Shown here in pieces: positions 1 to 11,352 of a stretch of 64,000 nucleotides of DNA. Source of the DNA: Mycobacterium sp. ITM-2016-00317 (GTDB lineage Bacteria > Actinomycetota > Actinomycetes > Mycobacteriales > Mycobacteriaceae); NCBI RefSeq assembly GCF_002968295.1, contig NZ_CP134399.1, positions 3,906,001 to 3,970,000 of the forward strand. Reading direction: 5' to 3'. The notes under the pieces are model-generated. The model made no database searches and was not told the origin of the DNA. It was given only the letters and a program-made list of their open reading frames with translations. Position 1 is the stretch's first letter, and every line of letters begins with the position of its first letter. The translations under genes were made by a program, and so were the position numbers.

Positions 1-272
1 TCGTGCAGCCTGGACAGGGGCAGCTGCTGGCGCCGTTCCGGGACCGCTACTTCAGCGCGATCTCGGGGGTCTGGGAGAGGCGCTCCAGCGAGGTCGCGCA
101 GACCGTGGTCGTCGGGCTGTACCCGTCCTGGGAGATCACGCAGGAGGCCCTGGACGCGGCCGACCGGTTCCTGTCCGATCCCGAGGTACCGCCGGCGCTG
201 CGCCGGCTGGTGGTGGAGGGCCGGGCCGGCGTCGAGCGCTCGCTGCGGGCCCGGCAGTTCGACGGCAGCTAA
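1..272 (+). CDS. pepN: Aminopeptidase N, C-terminal end (partial)
   Basis: Only the last 90 or so codons are present; the gene enters from the left edge in frame 3 and stops with TAA at 270-272. The residues read as the helical C-terminal (ERAP1-like) domain of an M1-family zinc metallo-aminopeptidase, with WERRSSEVAQ and a helical stretch ending ALRRLVVEGRAGVERSLRARQ. The zinc site lies upstream, outside the window. Assignment rests on this C-terminal resemblance and on synteny: in mycobacteria pepN precedes the HNH, DUF5130, CtaJ and glbO genes found next here. The enzyme removes N-terminal amino acids from peptides in the cytoplasm. Confidence 0.75.
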   Translation, partial: VQPGQGQLLAPFRDRYFSAISGVWERRSSEVAQTVVVGLYPSWEITQEALDAADRFLSDPEVPPALRRLVVEGRAGVERSLRARQFDGS

Positions 273-290
273 CCCGGCACCCCCGTTCGC

Positions 291-350
291 GCGAGCGTGC
301 GCGGCGGCGGCCGACACGCCGATGTCGTAGCCGACTTCGCGCACGCTCGC
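291..350. repeat. Perfect 13-bp inverted repeat element (dispersed palindrome, copy 1)
   Basis: The left arm GCGAGCGTGCGCG (291-303) and right arm CGCGCACGCTCGC (338-350) are exact reverse complements around a 34-nt GC-rich loop. It lies between the pepN stop and the HNH gene. A related element with the same GCGAGCGTGC core lies at 60762-60821, so this looks like a dispersed intergenic palindrome. It has no T-run, so a simple rho-independent terminator is not obvious. Confidence 0.6.
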
Positions 351-366
351 ACCCCATGCTCTTGGG

Positions 367-759
367 GTGGCGGTGAACAACAGTCGGAGGGCGCGCGCGG
401 CGCGCCGGCGCAAGCGTCGGGTGGCGGCCGTGGTCAACGACCTGACCGACGCGCAATGGACCTCGATCAAGGCCTCCTGGGACGGCTGCGCCTATTGCGG
501 GCAGACCACCGGGACGATGCAGCGCGACTGCGTGATGGCGATCTCGCGCGGCGGCCGGTACACCATCGACAACGTGGTACCCGCCTGCGCGGCGTGCAAT
601 GCCAGCAAGTGCAACGACGAGGTCACCGGCTGGCTGCGGCGCAAGCGGCTCGACGAACGGCTGTTCCTGGAGCGCTACGTGCGGATCAGGGCCGAACTTC
701 TGGCGCAGGAACGCCAAACCGCCGTCACGGTGGCTCCGGAGGTCCGGCCGCTACCGTGA
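367..759 (+). CDS. HNH-endonuclease-like protein with altered catalytic motif
   Basis: A 130-residue, arginine-rich protein with an HNH/His-Me-finger fold signature in its middle: CAYCG (about residue 40) and CAACN (about residue 77) supply four zinc-ligating cysteines, and SRGG followed by DNVVPAC matches the core. In most HNH nucleases the first motif reads D-H-x-x-P; here it reads RDCVMAISRGG, so the usual catalytic histidine appears to be a cysteine. The N-terminal 25 residues are strongly basic and could contact nucleic acid. Start is GTG at 367, with GTG 373 as an alternative; neither has a strong ribosome site. The role is unknown; nuclease activity is doubtful. Confidence 0.65.
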   Translation: MAVNNSRRARAARRRKRRVAAVVNDLTDAQWTSIKASWDGCAYCGQTTGTMQRDCVMAISRGGRYTIDNVVPACAACNASKCNDEVTGWLRRKRLDERLFLERYVRIRAELLAQERQTAVTVAPEVRPLP

Positions 760-778
760 CGGCGGTTTCGCGAAAAAA

Positions 779-1255
779 TCAGCGGGGCGAGACCCCGGCC
801 GACAGCACGCGGATGCCGCTGAGCAGGCCGTCGATCAGGTTGCCCTCGCGGAATGACGCCGCCGCGGCGGAGACGCCGAGCGGGGCGGCCTCCTCGATGC
901 CGCGGCCCTTGACGTCCGCGCCGTAGACGACCTCGATCGCGTGCTGGTCCGGCGACACCGCGAGCAGCACGGCGTTGTTCGGGGTGGGCACCTTCGCGAG
1001 GATCTCGCGGGCGGTCGCCGCAGGGTCGGCGCCGAGGCTGCCGATGTACACCGCGAAGCGCGCCTTGGCCGCGCGCGACCCGTACTTGAGCGCGTTGTCG
1101 AGAACCACCAGGTCCTTGGTCGGGAACGGGTAGTGCACCGACAGGGCGCCGGGCTCGGTGACCGCCGAGATCCGTCCGCTGGCGGTGATGGCCGATCCGT
1201 AGGGCAGTTCGGCGAGGTCGAGTCCGCCGGCCTTGGTCACTTCACCACTTGCCAC
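779..1255 (-). CDS. DUF5130/TPM-like protein (Rv2468c homologue)
   Basis: About 158 residues, soluble-looking, with an alternating strand-helix pattern ([30 protein letters not shown]) like TPM-fold proteins. I recognise it as the Rv2468c/MSMEG_4692 family. From memory, the M. smegmatis homologue was seen attached to the cytochrome bcc-aa3 supercomplex; no enzymatic activity is known to me. A GTG at 1264 is also in frame, but the GGAGG site overlaps it, whereas GTG 1255 sits 8 nt after GGAGG, so I chose 1255. The start lies inside the end of the upstream ctaJ gene (14-nt overlap), which implies translational coupling of the two. Confidence 0.65.
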   Translation of the reverse strand: MASGEVTKAGGLDLAELPYGSAITASGRISAVTEPGALSVHYPFPTKDLVVLDNALKYGSRAAKARFAVYIGSLGADPAATAREILAKVPTPNNAVLLAVSPDQHAIEVVYGADVKGRGIEEAAPLGVSAAAASFREGNLIDGLLSGIRVLSAGVSPR

Positions 1256-1475
1256 TTGCGCCACCTCCGATGGTCAGGTGCGAATCATGACCGCCATGGC
1301 CGTGGTCCGCGGGTTCTTCGGCCGCCCACAAGATGGGCTCGTGCGTCCACTTCCCGGACATGTCGAACGTCTCGGGGTGCGGGCCCTTCTTGGTGAAGAT
1401 GAACAGCGACAGAAGCCCGGCCAATGCCAGCGGGACTACTACGAAGCTTGCGTGTGCAAGAGCTGTTGAAGTCAC
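1242..1475 (-). CDS. ctaJ: Cytochrome c oxidase accessory subunit CtaJ
   Basis: A 77-residue protein with one hydrophobic segment (about residues 11-28, [17 protein letters not shown]), then a lysine pair, a conserved KWTHEPILW stretch and a histidine/glycine-rich tail. It matches in size, topology and gene position the small subunit CtaJ (MSMEG_4693) found by cryo-EM in the mycobacterial bcc-aa3 respiratory supercomplex. It would sit in the cytoplasmic membrane against the aa3 oxidase. The GTG start at 1475 is supported by a TACGGT -10 box ending 6 nt upstream, typical of a leaderless mRNA. Its stop overlaps the start of the DUF5130 gene. The reading frame stays open further upstream, but that part is the antisense of the HNH gene. 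Confidence 0.65.
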   Translation of the reverse strand: MTSTALAHASFVVVPLALAGLLSLFIFTKKGPHPETFDMSGKWTHEPILWAAEEPADHGHGGHDSHLTIGGGASGKW

Positions 1476-1481
1476 CCGCAA

Positions 1482-1487
1482 ACCGTA
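1482..1487 (-). promoter_or_regulatory. -10 box (TACGGT) for leaderless ctaJ
   Basis: On the minus strand TACGGT ends 6 nt before the GTG at 1475, so transcription would begin at the start codon. It lies between the HNH stop and ctaJ. Confidence 0.4.
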
Positions 1488-1500
1488 TCCCACGGCCGTG

Positions 1501-2169
1501 TCAGGCCGCTCCCTCACCCAGGTATCGCACCCAGGCCGGGTCGAGTTCCTTGACGCTGGACAGCAGCCGCCAGTGCTGGCCCTTCGGTGGCAGCGGCGTG
1601 GTGTGCAGCGCCCAGCCCAGCTCGCCGAGCAGGCGGTCGGCCTTGCGGTGGTTGCACGACGAGCACGCCGCCACGCAGTTCTCCCAGGAATGGGCGCCAC
1701 CGCGGCTACGCGGGACGACGTGGTCGACGGTGTCGGCCTTCGCGCCGCAGTACGCGCAGCGGAAGCGGTCCCGGTGCATGAGCGCGGCCCGGGTCATCGG
1801 GATGCGGGCCCGGTACGGCACCCGCACGAAGGTGCGCAGCCGGATGACGGTCGGGACGACGATCGCCCGGGTCGCCGAGTGGATGACCGGGCCGACCGGG
1901 TCGTCGTGGACCACGTCGGCCTTGCCGCACATCAGCATGATCACCGCCCGGCGCATCGGCAGCGCCGTGAGCGGTTCGAAGGTCGAGTTCAGCAGCAGTA
2001 CCCGCCGGCGGCCCCAGATCGACGCGTCGTGGGCGGCGGGAAGTGCGCCGTCGGCCGTAGGGGCCACGCTGTGCAGGGCGCGCGAGGCAGTGACCGATGT
2101 CGACCCGGATGAGCCCGCCGCGGTCCGGTGATGCCGGTGGCCGCCGCGTCCGTTCTTACGCTGCGCCAT
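1501..2169 (-). CDS. HNH endonuclease (Rv2469c homologue)
   Basis: A 222-residue protein with a basic, low-complexity N-terminus, a central conserved region ([28 protein letters not shown]) and a complete HNH domain near the C-terminus: [17 protein letters not shown] with the catalytic DH, then [16 protein letters not shown]. The four cysteines should bind structural zinc and the His-Asn-His set a catalytic metal. Start ATG 2169 follows GGAGGA at short spacing; an earlier in-frame start at 2214 lacks one. This family is near-universal in actinobacteria, often beside respiratory or housekeeping genes, and its target is unknown. Unlike the HNH-like gene at 367, the catalytic histidine is present. 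Confidence 0.75.
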   Translation of the reverse strand: MAQRKNGRGGHRHHRTAAGSSGSTSVTASRALHSVAPTADGALPAAHDASIWGRRRVLLLNSTFEPLTALPMRRAVIMLMCGKADVVHDDPVGPVIHSATRAIVVPTVIRLRTFVRVPYRARIPMTRAALMHRDRFRCAYCGAKADTVDHVVPRSRGGAHSWENCVAACSSCNHRKADRLLGELGWALHTTPLPPKGQHWRLLSSVKELDPAWVRYLGEGAA

Positions 2170-2585
2170 ACGTCCTCCGCACGACAGTTCACCACGGATT
2201 TCTGCCACTCGCACGGCAATTCCATACGTGTTCGCTGGTCAGTCCGATGAACAACGTGTGACGGAGGCCGCCGCCGCGCACACTCGGGCGATGACCACCG
2301 GGGGGGATACGGAGATGGCGGCCTGGCCGGCCGCCGAGGACGCGCTGATCGCCAGAATGAGCGCCGACCTGCGCAGAAACAACGAGTACCAGTTTGCCAA
2401 GAGCAGGAAGCGGCGCGCTGTGGCGCCACGGCAGCCGCACACGGTCCGCGACGCGCACGCCGAGAGCTGCGCGGAGAACTGACCGTCCGACATACCCGTC
2501 GAAGAGGACCGCGTTGAGCTGGCCAAGCTCGTCAGAAAGAAGAGCTGACGCGGCGAGGTTCGGGCGATGGCCCACAATGGAGACG
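2170..2585. other. Intergenic region, divergent HNH / glbO, with a possible decayed ORF
   Basis: About 400 bases separate the divergent HNH and globin genes. Apart from the possible interrupted frame at 2291-2548, no clear operator or -10 box stands out. Confidence 0.4.
2291..2548 (+). pseudogene. Possible small gene interrupted by an in-frame TGA
   Basis: From ATG 2291 the frame reads a plausible charged protein ([19 protein letters not shown], then [11 protein letters not shown]) with G/C third positions. It stops at TGA 2480-2482, then continues in the same frame with equally coding-like sequence ([17 protein letters not shown]) to TGA 2546-2548, 38 nt before glbO. There is no good ribosome site. 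This may be a gene decayed by one nonsense change, or chance. I do not recognise the protein. Confidence 0.25.
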
Positions 2586-2987
2586 ATGGAAGCGCAGAAC
2601 AAGCAGCAGTCGTTCTACGACGCGGTGGGCGGGCAGGACACGTTCCGCACCCTGGTGTCGCGGTTCTACGAACTCGTGCGTGAGGACGAGATCCTGCGTC
2701 CGCTCTACCCGGAGGACGACCTCGACGGCGCCGAGGAGCGGCTGCGCATGTTCCTGGAGCAGTACTGGGGCGGGCCGCGCACGTACTCCGATCAGCGCGG
2801 GCACCCGCGGCTGCGGATGCGCCACGCGCCGTTCCGCATCGGCTACCTGGAGCGCGACGCCTGGCTGCGCTGCATGCACACCGCGGTGGCCGAGATCGAC
2901 TCCGACACCCTCGACGAGCCGCACCGCCGGGCATTGCTCGGCTACCTGGAGATGGCCGCCGAGTCGATGGTCAACTCGCCGTTCTGA
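2586..2987 (+). CDS. glbO: Truncated haemoglobin, group II (trHbO)
   Basis: A 133-residue 2-on-2 globin (group II). The key residues are visible: the proximal haem histidine in RMRHAPFRI, the CD1 tyrosine in LYPEDD, and the G8 tryptophan in [25 protein letters not shown] is nearly invariant in mycobacterial GlbO. It binds oxygen very tightly; in M. tuberculosis it has been linked to respiration and to oxidative and nitrosative stress. The start is either ATG 2586 (GGAG just upstream) or ATG 2577; neither site is ideal. The gene stands alone, with the Rv2474c homologue convergent 10 nt downstream. Confidence 0.92.
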   Translation: MEAQNKQQSFYDAVGGQDTFRTLVSRFYELVREDEILRPLYPEDDLDGAEERLRMFLEQYWGGPRTYSDQRGHPRLRMRHAPFRIGYLERDAWLRCMHTAVAEIDSDTLDEPHRRALLGYLEMAAESMVNSPF

Positions 2988-2997
2988 CCGCGCGGTG

Positions 2998-3684
2998 TCA
3001 GCGCAGCACCACCGCGGGGTCGCCCCTGCGGCGGTACACGCTGCCGAACCGGGCGTCGACGCGCAGCCAGGTCGCGGTCGTTCGCACCCGCACCACCTCG
3101 TCGGGGCTGACCGACTCCGGGGCGAACCGGTCGCCGGTCGGGGACTGCGGCAGGAAGCCCATCGCCGTCAGCGCGAACACACACCGCATCGGCACGCCGA
3201 CGCTGCCCTGCGGCGAGGACACCGCGACCACCTCCTGATCGAGCAGCGACGGCGGCGGCCCGTGGGCGCCGGAGTGCTCCTTGACCAGGCTGCTCCCCCG
3301 CTGCGCCAGGTCCAGCACCACGCGGGCGGGCACGTCGTCGAGATGGACGAACCCGGCGTCGGGGGGCAACACGCCGCGCCACGCCGAATCCATCGAGAAG
3401 CCGGGATCGACGTACCCGTCGCCCGTGACGTCGCGCAGTCCGTGCACCAGCGCATCCGCGCCGGCACACAGGTCGGCCGGCGCGATCCGGCCGGTCACCA
3501 CGCGGCTGGCGAGCACATCGAATCCCGTTGCCGCCCAGGCGACCACAGATTCCTCGTCGCGGCGCCGCAGCCGCACGACGCCGGCCTGGTCGAGCCGCAG
3601 CACCCGCTCCGCGAACGTCGCGAGATCCTGCTGCGCGGTCCGCGACCCCGGTTCCAGCCACAATCCGCGCTCGCTGACGGTCAT
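2998..3684 (-). CDS. Conserved hypothetical protein (Rv2474c homologue)
   Basis: A 228-residue soluble protein with no signal peptide, membrane segment or motif known to me. It has conserved-looking segments such as GDGYVDPGFSMDSAWRG and EVVAVSSPQGSVG. ATG 3684 overlaps the stop of the thioesterase gene (ATGA), so the gdh-thioesterase-Rv2474c set is one translationally coupled operon. That links it loosely to glutamate or acyl-CoA metabolism, but no function can be assigned. Confidence 0.7.
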   Translation of the reverse strand: MTVSERGLWLEPGSRTAQQDLATFAERVLRLDQAGVVRLRRRDEESVVAWAATGFDVLASRVVTGRIAPADLCAGADALVHGLRDVTGDGYVDPGFSMDSAWRGVLPPDAGFVHLDDVPARVVLDLAQRGSSLVKEHSGAHGPPPSLLDQEVVAVSSPQGSVGVPMRCVFALTAMGFLPQSPTGDRFAPESVSPDEVVRVRTTATWLRVDARFGSVYRRRGDPAVVLR

Positions 3685-4100
3685 CGCTGCCAGCGCTGCA
3701 GATACTCGCGCTGCGCCTGCGAAAGCCGTTCCAGCCGTTGCTCTTCGATGTGCACTGCGGCGAGCTGCGTGTCGGCGATCACCGCCGGGCGCGAGTCGGG
3801 GGGCGCACCGACCGAGCGCACCTCGTAACCCACCGTGAAGTCCACCGCACGCACCCGCTTGGCGAACATCGTCACCTGCAACGGTGAGTCGATCAGCCGC
3901 AGCTGCGCCTTGTAGGAGATGTTCACCTCGGCGATCAGCAGACCGATCGTGGTGATGTTGTCACCGAAAGGCTCACGCAGAAAAGGGATCCGGGCCTCTT
4001 CGAGGATGGTCACCATGGTGGCGTGGTTGATGTGCTGGTACATGTCGATGTCCGACCAGCGCACATGCACCGGCGCCGTGAAGCCTTGTTGACCCGTCAC
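3681..4100 (-). CDS. Acyl-CoA thioesterase, 4HBT hotdog family (Rv2475c homologue)
   Basis: A 139-residue single hotdog domain. The segment [18 protein letters not shown] carries the family's D-x-x-x-H-x-N pattern, in which the aspartate is the usual catalytic acid of 4-hydroxybenzoyl-CoA/YbgC-type thioesterases. It should hydrolyse acyl-CoA thioesters in the cytoplasm; chain-length preference cannot be read from sequence. Its ATG overlaps the gdh stop (ATGA) and its stop overlaps the next start, so it is co-translated with gdh. Confidence 0.85.
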   Translation of the reverse strand: MTGQQGFTAPVHVRWSDIDMYQHINHATMVTILEEARIPFLREPFGDNITTIGLLIAEVNISYKAQLRLIDSPLQVTMFAKRVRAVDFTVGYEVRSVGAPPDSRPAVIADTQLAAVHIEEQRLERLSQAQREYLQRWQR

Positions 4101-7100
4101 CCGTTCGATCCCGTTCCGCTCGTCCTAGTCATGCTTCGAATCTGGCGGGCCGCGACCGACAGCGTGGCCAGGTCGTGCTCACCGCTCTCGTACAGTTCGG
4201 TCAGCGTGCGCCGCGCCCGGTCGATGCGGGAGCTGTTGGTCATCTCCCATTCGGCGATCTTCTCCACGCCGTTCTCGTCGGGCTCGCCCACCGCCAGCAC
4301 GTCGAAGCACAGCGCCCGCAGCGATCCGTAGATGTCGTCCCGAATCGCCAACCGCGCCAACGAATGCCACCGGTCGTTGCGTGACAGCCGGGACACCGCG
4401 GTGAGCAGCCCGTCGGTGCCCAGATGATCCATCAGCGCGAAGTAAGCGTCAGCCACCTCGGCCGGATCGCGGTCGACGATGTCGGCGACGTCTATCACGT
4501 CCAGCAGGCTGAACTGGTAGAGCCCCGAGGCCACCATGTAGGCGAGGTCCTCGGGCACGCCCTGGGCGCTGAACTCGCCGGCCTCCTTGGCGACGATCGC
4601 GCGGTCGTCGCCACGCAGCCAGTCCGGCATGCGCGGCGTCAACGCCGCCACCTTCTCGGCGAACCGGTTGATCTCGGCGCCGACCGCCAACGGCTGCGGC
4701 CGGTAGTTCAGCAGCCACCGGGCGGCCCGGTCGACGAGCCGGCGCAGCTCCAGCGTCATCCGATCGGTGACCGCCACCGGCACGCCGTTGACCCCGGCCT
4801 CCCGAATCTGGCGCCACACCCGGCCCACCCCGAAGATCGCGTCGACGGCGACGAAGCTGCGGATCGCGTCGACCGGGGCGACCCCGACGTCCTCGGTGAC
4901 CCGGTAGGCATAGGAGATGCCCGCGGTGTCGACGACGTCGTTGACCAGCATCGTGGTGACGATCTCCCGGCGCAGCTGATGGGCCCGGATCTCGGGGACG
5001 AACTGTTCCCGCAGGGTGGCCGGGAAGTAGGACGGCAGCCGGGAGGCGAACACCTCCTGGTCGGGCAGGTCCCCGTCGAGCAGGTCGGCCTTGAGCTCCA
5101 GCTTCACGTGAGCCATCAACGTCGCCAGTTCCGGTGAGGTCAGACCCATTCCGGCGTCGATGCGCCGCCGGATCTCCTTGTCCGACGGCAACGCCTCCAG
5201 CTCACGGTTCAGCCCGCGCTCGGCGACCAGGTCCTTGATCATCCGGGCGTGCACGTTGAGCAGGCTGGCCGCGTTGGCGCGGCTGGTCCCCATCAGGTCG
5301 TTCTGGCTCTCGTTGTCGGCCAACACGAGCCGGCCGACCTCGTCGGTCATCGACAGCAGCAGATCGGTGCGGTCCTCGGCCGCAACCTTGCCCGCGGTGA
5401 CCAGTGAGTCGATCAGGATCTTGATGTTGACCTCGTGGTCGGAGCAGTCCACACCGGCGGAGTTGTCCAGTGCGTCGGTGTTGATGCGCCCGCCGCAGAG
5501 GTCGAACTCGGTGCGGCCCAGCGACGTCACGCCCAGGTTGCCGCCCTCACCGATGACCTTGGCGCGCACCTGGTTACCGTTGACGCGTATCGCGTCGTTG
5601 GCGCGGTCGCCGACGTCGATGTCGGCCTCGCTCTCGGCCTTGATGTAGGTGCCGATCCCGCCGTTCCACAGCAGATCGGCGGGCGCCTTGAGGATCGCCT
5701 TCATCAGCGCCGGCGGCGTCAGTTCGGCGGTCTCGTCGTCGAGGCCGAGCGCGGCCCGCGCCTCCGGGCTGACCGCGATGGACTTCTGTTGCCGGCTGAA
5801 GACTCCACCGCCCGCACTGATCAGCGACTTGTCGTAGTCGTCCCAGCTCGAGCGCGGCAGCTCGAACAGCCGCTTGCGTTCCTGCCACGACGCAGCGGCG
5901 TCGGGGTTCGGATCGATGAAGATGTGCCGGTGGTCGAACGCGGCGATCAACCGAATGTGCTTGGACAGCAACATCCCGTTGCCGAACACGTCGCCGCTCA
6001 TGTCGCCGACGCCGACCACGGTGAAGTCCTCGGACTGGGTGTCCACGCCCATCTCGCGGAAATGTCGCTTGACCGACTCCCAGGCGCCCCTGGCGGTGAT
6101 CGCCATCGCCTTGTGGTCGTAGCCGACCGAGCCGCCTGAGGCGAACGCGTCCCCGAGCCAGAACCCGTAGGACTTCGCGACGTCGTTGGCGATGTCGGAG
6201 AACGTCGCGGTGCCCTTGTCGGCGGCGACCACCAGATAGGCGTCGTTGCCGTCGCGCCGGACCACGCCGGCGGGGGCGACGATGTCGCCGCTGATCTTGT
6301 CGACGTTGTCGGTGATGTCGAGCAGGCCGGCGATGAACAGCCGGTAGCAGGCCACGCCCTCGTCGCGGGTGGCGTCGCGGTCGGCCGCGGCGTCCCCGGT
6401 GGGCGACGGCGGGTGCTTGACGACGAAGCCGCCCTTGGCCCCGACCGGCACGATCACCGCGTTCTTGACCGCCTGGGCCTTGACCAACCCGAGGATCTCG
6501 GTGCGGAAGTCCTCCCGGCGGTCCGACCAGCGCAGCCCGCCCCTGGCGACGTAGCCGAAACGCAGGTGCACGCCCTCGACCCGGGGTGAGTACACGAAGA
6601 TCTCGAACTTCGGCCGCGGCAACGGCAACTCGTCGATCAGTTCGGGATTGAGCTTGAGCGACAACACGTTGCGCGCACGCGCCGAATCAGCGTCGGTGAC
6701 GAAGTAGTTGGTCCGCAGCGTCGCCTGGATCATCGACGCGAACGCACGCAGCACCCGGTCGGTGTCGAGGCTGACCAGCGCGTCGATGTCGGCGGCGACC
6801 GCCACGGCGGCGGCCTGCGCGTCGTGGTTGGCGCTTCCGGCCTTCTGCTCGTCGGGCCGGAACAGGGCCTCGAAGAGCAGGACGAGCGAGCGTGCGGTGC
6901 CCGCGTTGTCGTTGAGCACCGATTCGACGTGGGACTGGCTGTAGGAGAACCCGGCCTGCTTGAGATACCGGGCGTACGCCCGCAGCACCGACACCTGCTG
7001 CCAGGTCAGCCCGGCCCGCAGAACCAGTTCGTTGAACCGGTCGACCTCCGCCTGACCGTGCCAGATGGCGGTGACGGCGTCGGCGAACCTGCGCGCGGAG

Positions 7101-8980
7101 TCCTCCCCCTCCGGGCCCGACTGTGCCTGAGGGACGCCGCGGTGCGGCCTGACCTTGAACTGGTAGATCCACACCGGCAGGCCGTCGGGTCGGGTCACCG
7201 TGAACGGCCGCTCTTCGAGCACCACCACGCCCATCGACTGCAGCATCGGCAACAGCTGACTCAGCGACGCCGACCGGCCACCGAGGTACCAGTTCAGGTG
7301 CGACACCCCTGGCTCGGCGCTGTCGTCGCCGTCGGTCAGCACCAGCTTCACCGAATTGTCTTGCAGCGCTTCGATGATCGCGATGTCGGCCAACGCGTGC
7401 GTCGGCTCGATCGCCTGCTTGTACACCTCGGGGAACGCCGCCGCGTAATGCTCGGCGGTGGCCTGGTCGACCCCGCCGTCCGCGGCGACGGCGCCCAGCA
7501 GCCGATCACCCCAGGTGCGCGCCGCCTCGGTCAGCAGGTCCTGGATCCGCGACTGGTTGGACTCGGAGACGTCGACATTCTGCCGGTGCGAGCCCGCAGG
7601 CAGCCGGACGGTGAAATGCACTACTGCCCAAGGCGATTCGCTCACTCGAGCGGCGTAGTCGATGCTCACGCCGCCGAGTTCGCGGACCAGGATGTCCTGC
7701 ATCGCGAGGCGGACTGCGGTGGTGTAGCGGTCACGCGGCAGGTACACCAGGCACGACACGAAGTGCGCGAGCGGGTCCACCCGCATGAACAGCAGGGTGC
7801 GCCGGCGCGACCCCAGGTCGACCACCGCCATCGCCATGTCGAGCACGCCCCTGGCGCTGAGCGCGAACAGTTCGGCGCGCGGGATGGTCTGGATGATGTC
7901 CAGCAGCAGTTCGCCGGGGTGGCTGGGATCGCGGTGGGCCATCGCCAGCGCGTCGTTGACCCGCCGGGAGACCAGCGGGATCTCCAGCACGTTGGCGTTC
8001 ATCGCCGCGACGGTGAACAGGCCGACGAAGCGGTGCTCGATCGCCGCGGTGTCGTCGGCGCCGGCCTCGGGCTGTTCGCGGACCACCACGATCTGCGGAT
8101 ATGCGCCGTACCGCAGGAAGCTCGGGATGGTGGCCTGCGCCAGCGTGAGCAGTTCGTCCTTGTCGGTCAGCTGGGGCAGCACGTCCTGGCGCAGCCGCAG
8201 CACGCCCAGCCGGCTGGCGAGGTCGACGGTGGCCTCGCCGTCGCGGACCGCGCAGCGTTGATAGCCCAGCAGGACGAAATGTCCGTCGGCCAGCCACCGC
8301 AGCAGGGCCGCGACGTCCTTGCGGTCCGGGCTCGGGAACCGCCGCCCGGAGTCGCCGTCGAGTTCAGCGGCCAGGATCCGCAGTGCGGCGGCCATATCCG
8401 TACCGTCCAGGGCCACCTGCCGGGCGTCGGCCAGCACCCGCGGCAGCAGTCTCTCCACCTCGGCGAGCGCGCGCCGGTCCACCGAACCGGCCAGCTGCAC
8501 GTGCACCCAGGTCTCGTCGATGCCGTCACCGAACGTCGCTTCCGAGGCGGGCACGATGTCCAGCAGCTCACCGCCGGCGCCACGGCGCACCCGGAACACC
8601 GGGTTCATGATCGCGCTGTAGGCGACGCCGGTGCGGTGCAGCAGCACCGTGATCGAGTCCATCAGCATGGACGCGTTGTCGGTGACCACTTGCAGCGCGG
8701 GCCCGAAACCGCCCTCCGCGTCGGCCCCGTGCACCGCGACCAGGGTGGCGCCCGGCGACCGCTGGGCACCGAGCCGGTACTCCGCGGCGACCAGGGCCGG
8801 ACCGTCTACCGTGTCGGTCCCCGGCCGGCGCAGCGGACCCGTGACGGCCCCCTCGGCGCCGGGGGCGCCCGCGTGCGGACCGCGGTAGGTCGCCAGGTAC
8901 GCGGGAAGCAGTCGGTCGATGACCTCGGTGGGCACCTGGGGATCCGCCGGGCCCTTTGCGGGCCCCGTGTTCAACGACAT
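4097..8980 (-). CDS. gdh: NAD-dependent glutamate dehydrogenase, large (180-kDa class)
   Basis: At 1,627 residues this is the giant GDH class that interconverts L-glutamate and 2-oxoglutarate + ammonia with NAD. It has a long N-terminal regulatory region (roughly residues 1-650, with ACT-like repeats), then the catalytic core: [12 protein letters not shown] near residue 845 with the substrate-binding lysines, and [20 protein letters not shown] near residue 1000. A helical C-terminal part follows. In mycobacteria GDH is known to be inhibited by the FHA protein GarA, which controls glutamate flux; garA is not in this window. AGGAG lies 6 nt before ATG 8980. It is the first gene of a three-gene overlapping unit. 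Confidence 0.95.
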   Translation of the reverse strand: MSLNTGPAKGPADPQVPTEVIDRLLPAYLATYRGPHAGAPGAEGAVTGPLRRPGTDTVDGPALVAAEYRLGAQRSPGATLVAVHGADAEGGFGPALQVVTDNASMLMDSITVLLHRTGVAYSAIMNPVFRVRRGAGGELLDIVPASEATFGDGIDETWVHVQLAGSVDRRALAEVERLLPRVLADARQVALDGTDMAAALRILAAELDGDSGRRFPSPDRKDVAALLRWLADGHFVLLGYQRCAVRDGEATVDLASRLGVLRLRQDVLPQLTDKDELLTLAQATIPSFLRYGAYPQIVVVREQPEAGADDTAAIEHRFVGLFTVAAMNANVLEIPLVSRRVNDALAMAHRDPSHPGELLLDIIQTIPRAELFALSARGVLDMAMAVVDLGSRRRTLLFMRVDPLAHFVSCLVYLPRDRYTTAVRLAMQDILVRELGGVSIDYAARVSESPWAVVHFTVRLPAGSHRQNVDVSESNQSRIQDLLTEAARTWGDRLLGAVAADGGVDQATAEHYAAAFPEVYKQAIEPTHALADIAIIEALQDNSVKLVLTDGDDSAEPGVSHLNWYLGGRSASLSQLLPMLQSMGVVVLEERPFTVTRPDGLPVWIYQFKVRPHRGVPQAQSGPEGEDSARRFADAVTAIWHGQAEVDRFNELVLRAGLTWQQVSVLRAYARYLKQAGFSYSQSHVESVLNDNAGTARSLVLLFEALFRPDEQKAGSANHDAQAAAVAVAADIDALVSLDTDRVLRAFASMIQATLRTNYFVTDADSARARNVLSLKLNPELIDELPLPRPKFEIFVYSPRVEGVHLRFGYVARGGLRWSDRREDFRTEILGLVKAQAVKNAVIVPVGAKGGFVVKHPPSPTGDAAADRDATRDEGVACYRLFIAGLLDITDNVDKISGDIVAPAGVVRRDGNDAYLVVAADKGTATFSDIANDVAKSYGFWLGDAFASGGSVGYDHKAMAITARGAWESVKRHFREMGVDTQSEDFTVVGVGDMSGDVFGNGMLLSKHIRLIAAFDHRHIFIDPNPDAAASWQERKRLFELPRSSWDDYDKSLISAGGGVFSRQQKSIAVSPEARAALGLDDETAELTPPALMKAILKAPADLLWNGGIGTYIKAESEADIDVGDRANDAIRVNGNQVRAKVIGEGGNLGVTSLGRTEFDLCGGRINTDALDNSAGVDCSDHEVNIKILIDSLVTAGKVAAEDRTDLLLSMTDEVGRLVLADNESQNDLMGTSRANAASLLNVHARMIKDLVAERGLNRELEALPSDKEIRRRIDAGMGLTSPELATLMAHVKLELKADLLDGDLPDQEVFASRLPSYFPATLREQFVPEIRAHQLRREIVTTMLVNDVVDTAGISYAYRVTEDVGVAPVDAIRSFVAVDAIFGVGRVWRQIREAGVNGVPVAVTDRMTLELRRLVDRAARWLLNYRPQPLAVGAEINRFAEKVAALTPRMPDWLRGDDRAIVAKEAGEFSAQGVPEDLAYMVASGLYQFSLLDVIDVADIVDRDPAEVADAYFALMDHLGTDGLLTAVSRLSRNDRWHSLARLAIRDDIYGSLRALCFDVLAVGEPDENGVEKIAEWEMTNSSRIDRARRTLTELYESGEHDLATLSVAARQIRSMTRTSGTGSNG

Positions 8981-9068
8981 TCGCCGCTCCTGACTCGCAC
9001 GCGCACCGGCCGCCGTTGGCCGTAACCCGAGCGCGGTCCGCGCCGGTTACCTGGTCCGCACGACGAGA

Positions 9069-10742
<1,674 letters not shown>

Positions 10743-10818
10743 TTGCCTTCGATGTGCCTTTCTCGATCACGCCACTGGATATGCGCGATCATCTCGGACT
10801 GCGCGATAGTCGGGCCCC

Positions 10819-10824
10819 ATCCTA
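10819..10824 (-). promoter_or_regulatory. Candidate -10 box (TAGGAT) for ettA
   Basis: TAGGAT on the minus strand, about 77 nt upstream of the ettA ATG. It fits the mycobacterial TANNNT consensus; no convincing -35 is seen. Confidence 0.3.
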
Positions 10825-10866
10825 GGCGCGGCCGCATCGGAGGCGTTGGCCGCTAGGCGGTGAGCT

Positions 10867-11352
10867 TCAGCGCCTCGGCGTCCGCCCCGGGCCGGCCTCG
10901 GGCCCGTCCCCGCCGGGGACGTCCTCGCGGCTGCCAGCGCCGGCTCCAGCCGCAGGGTCTGCGGTGGGCTCTACGGCAGGCACAGCCTGCTCGGGGTGTC
11001 TGCGACTCTCGATGCGGACGATGCACCGTGCGAGATCGGGTCCGACCGAGGTGGCCCGGATCTCCAGGGAGGACCGACGGTTACCGTCGCGGTCTTCGTA
11101 TTCGTTGGTGTACAGGTATCCAACAACGATCACCGGGTCTCCCTTCCCGAGGCCGGCCCCGACTCCGGTGACCAGGCGGCCCCAGCAGTTCACCGTCGCG
11201 TACAGCGAGTTGCCCGGCTCCCAGGAGCCGTCGGCCGTGCGGCGCCGCGAATTGCTGGCCACCCGGAACTTGAACAACTCCTGGTCGCCGACCCAGCGGC
11301 GATCCGGGGCGGTGACGATGGTGCCGACGACGGTGATGGGTGTCTCGAACAT
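10867..11352 (-). CDS. ssbB: Second single-stranded DNA-binding protein (SsbB, Rv2478c homologue)
   Basis: A 161-residue protein whose first 110 residues form a bacterial SSB OB-fold: TVVGTIVTAPDRRWV, ELFKFRVASNSRRR, LYATVNCWGRL, GDPVIVVGYLYTNEYEDRDG and RSSLEIRATSVGPDL. The C-terminal tail is proline/glycine/alanine-rich and ends TPRR. The acidic DDDIPF-like tip that recruits partner proteins in the essential SSB is missing. This matches the mycobacterial paralogue SsbB, thought to act in stress or recombination rather than bulk replication. AGGAGG precedes ATG 11352. Confidence 0.88.
   Translation of the reverse strand: MFETPITVVGTIVTAPDRRWVGDQELFKFRVASNSRRRTADGSWEPGNSLYATVNCWGRLVTGVGAGLGKGDPVIVVGYLYTNEYEDRDGNRRSSLEIRATSVGPDLARCIVRIESRRHPEQAVPAVEPTADPAAGAGAGSREDVPGGDGPEAGPGRTPRR

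Noticed and set aside
4424..5137. 237-codon plus-strand open frame and similar ones inside gdh
   Set aside because: Shadow frames of the GC-rich gdh gene with no start signals or motifs.
6824..9025. 733-codon plus-strand open frame
   Set aside because: It is the antisense of gdh. The gdh frame has clear family motifs, and this frame is rich in His/Gln/Arg/Val as expected of a complement in GC-rich DNA.
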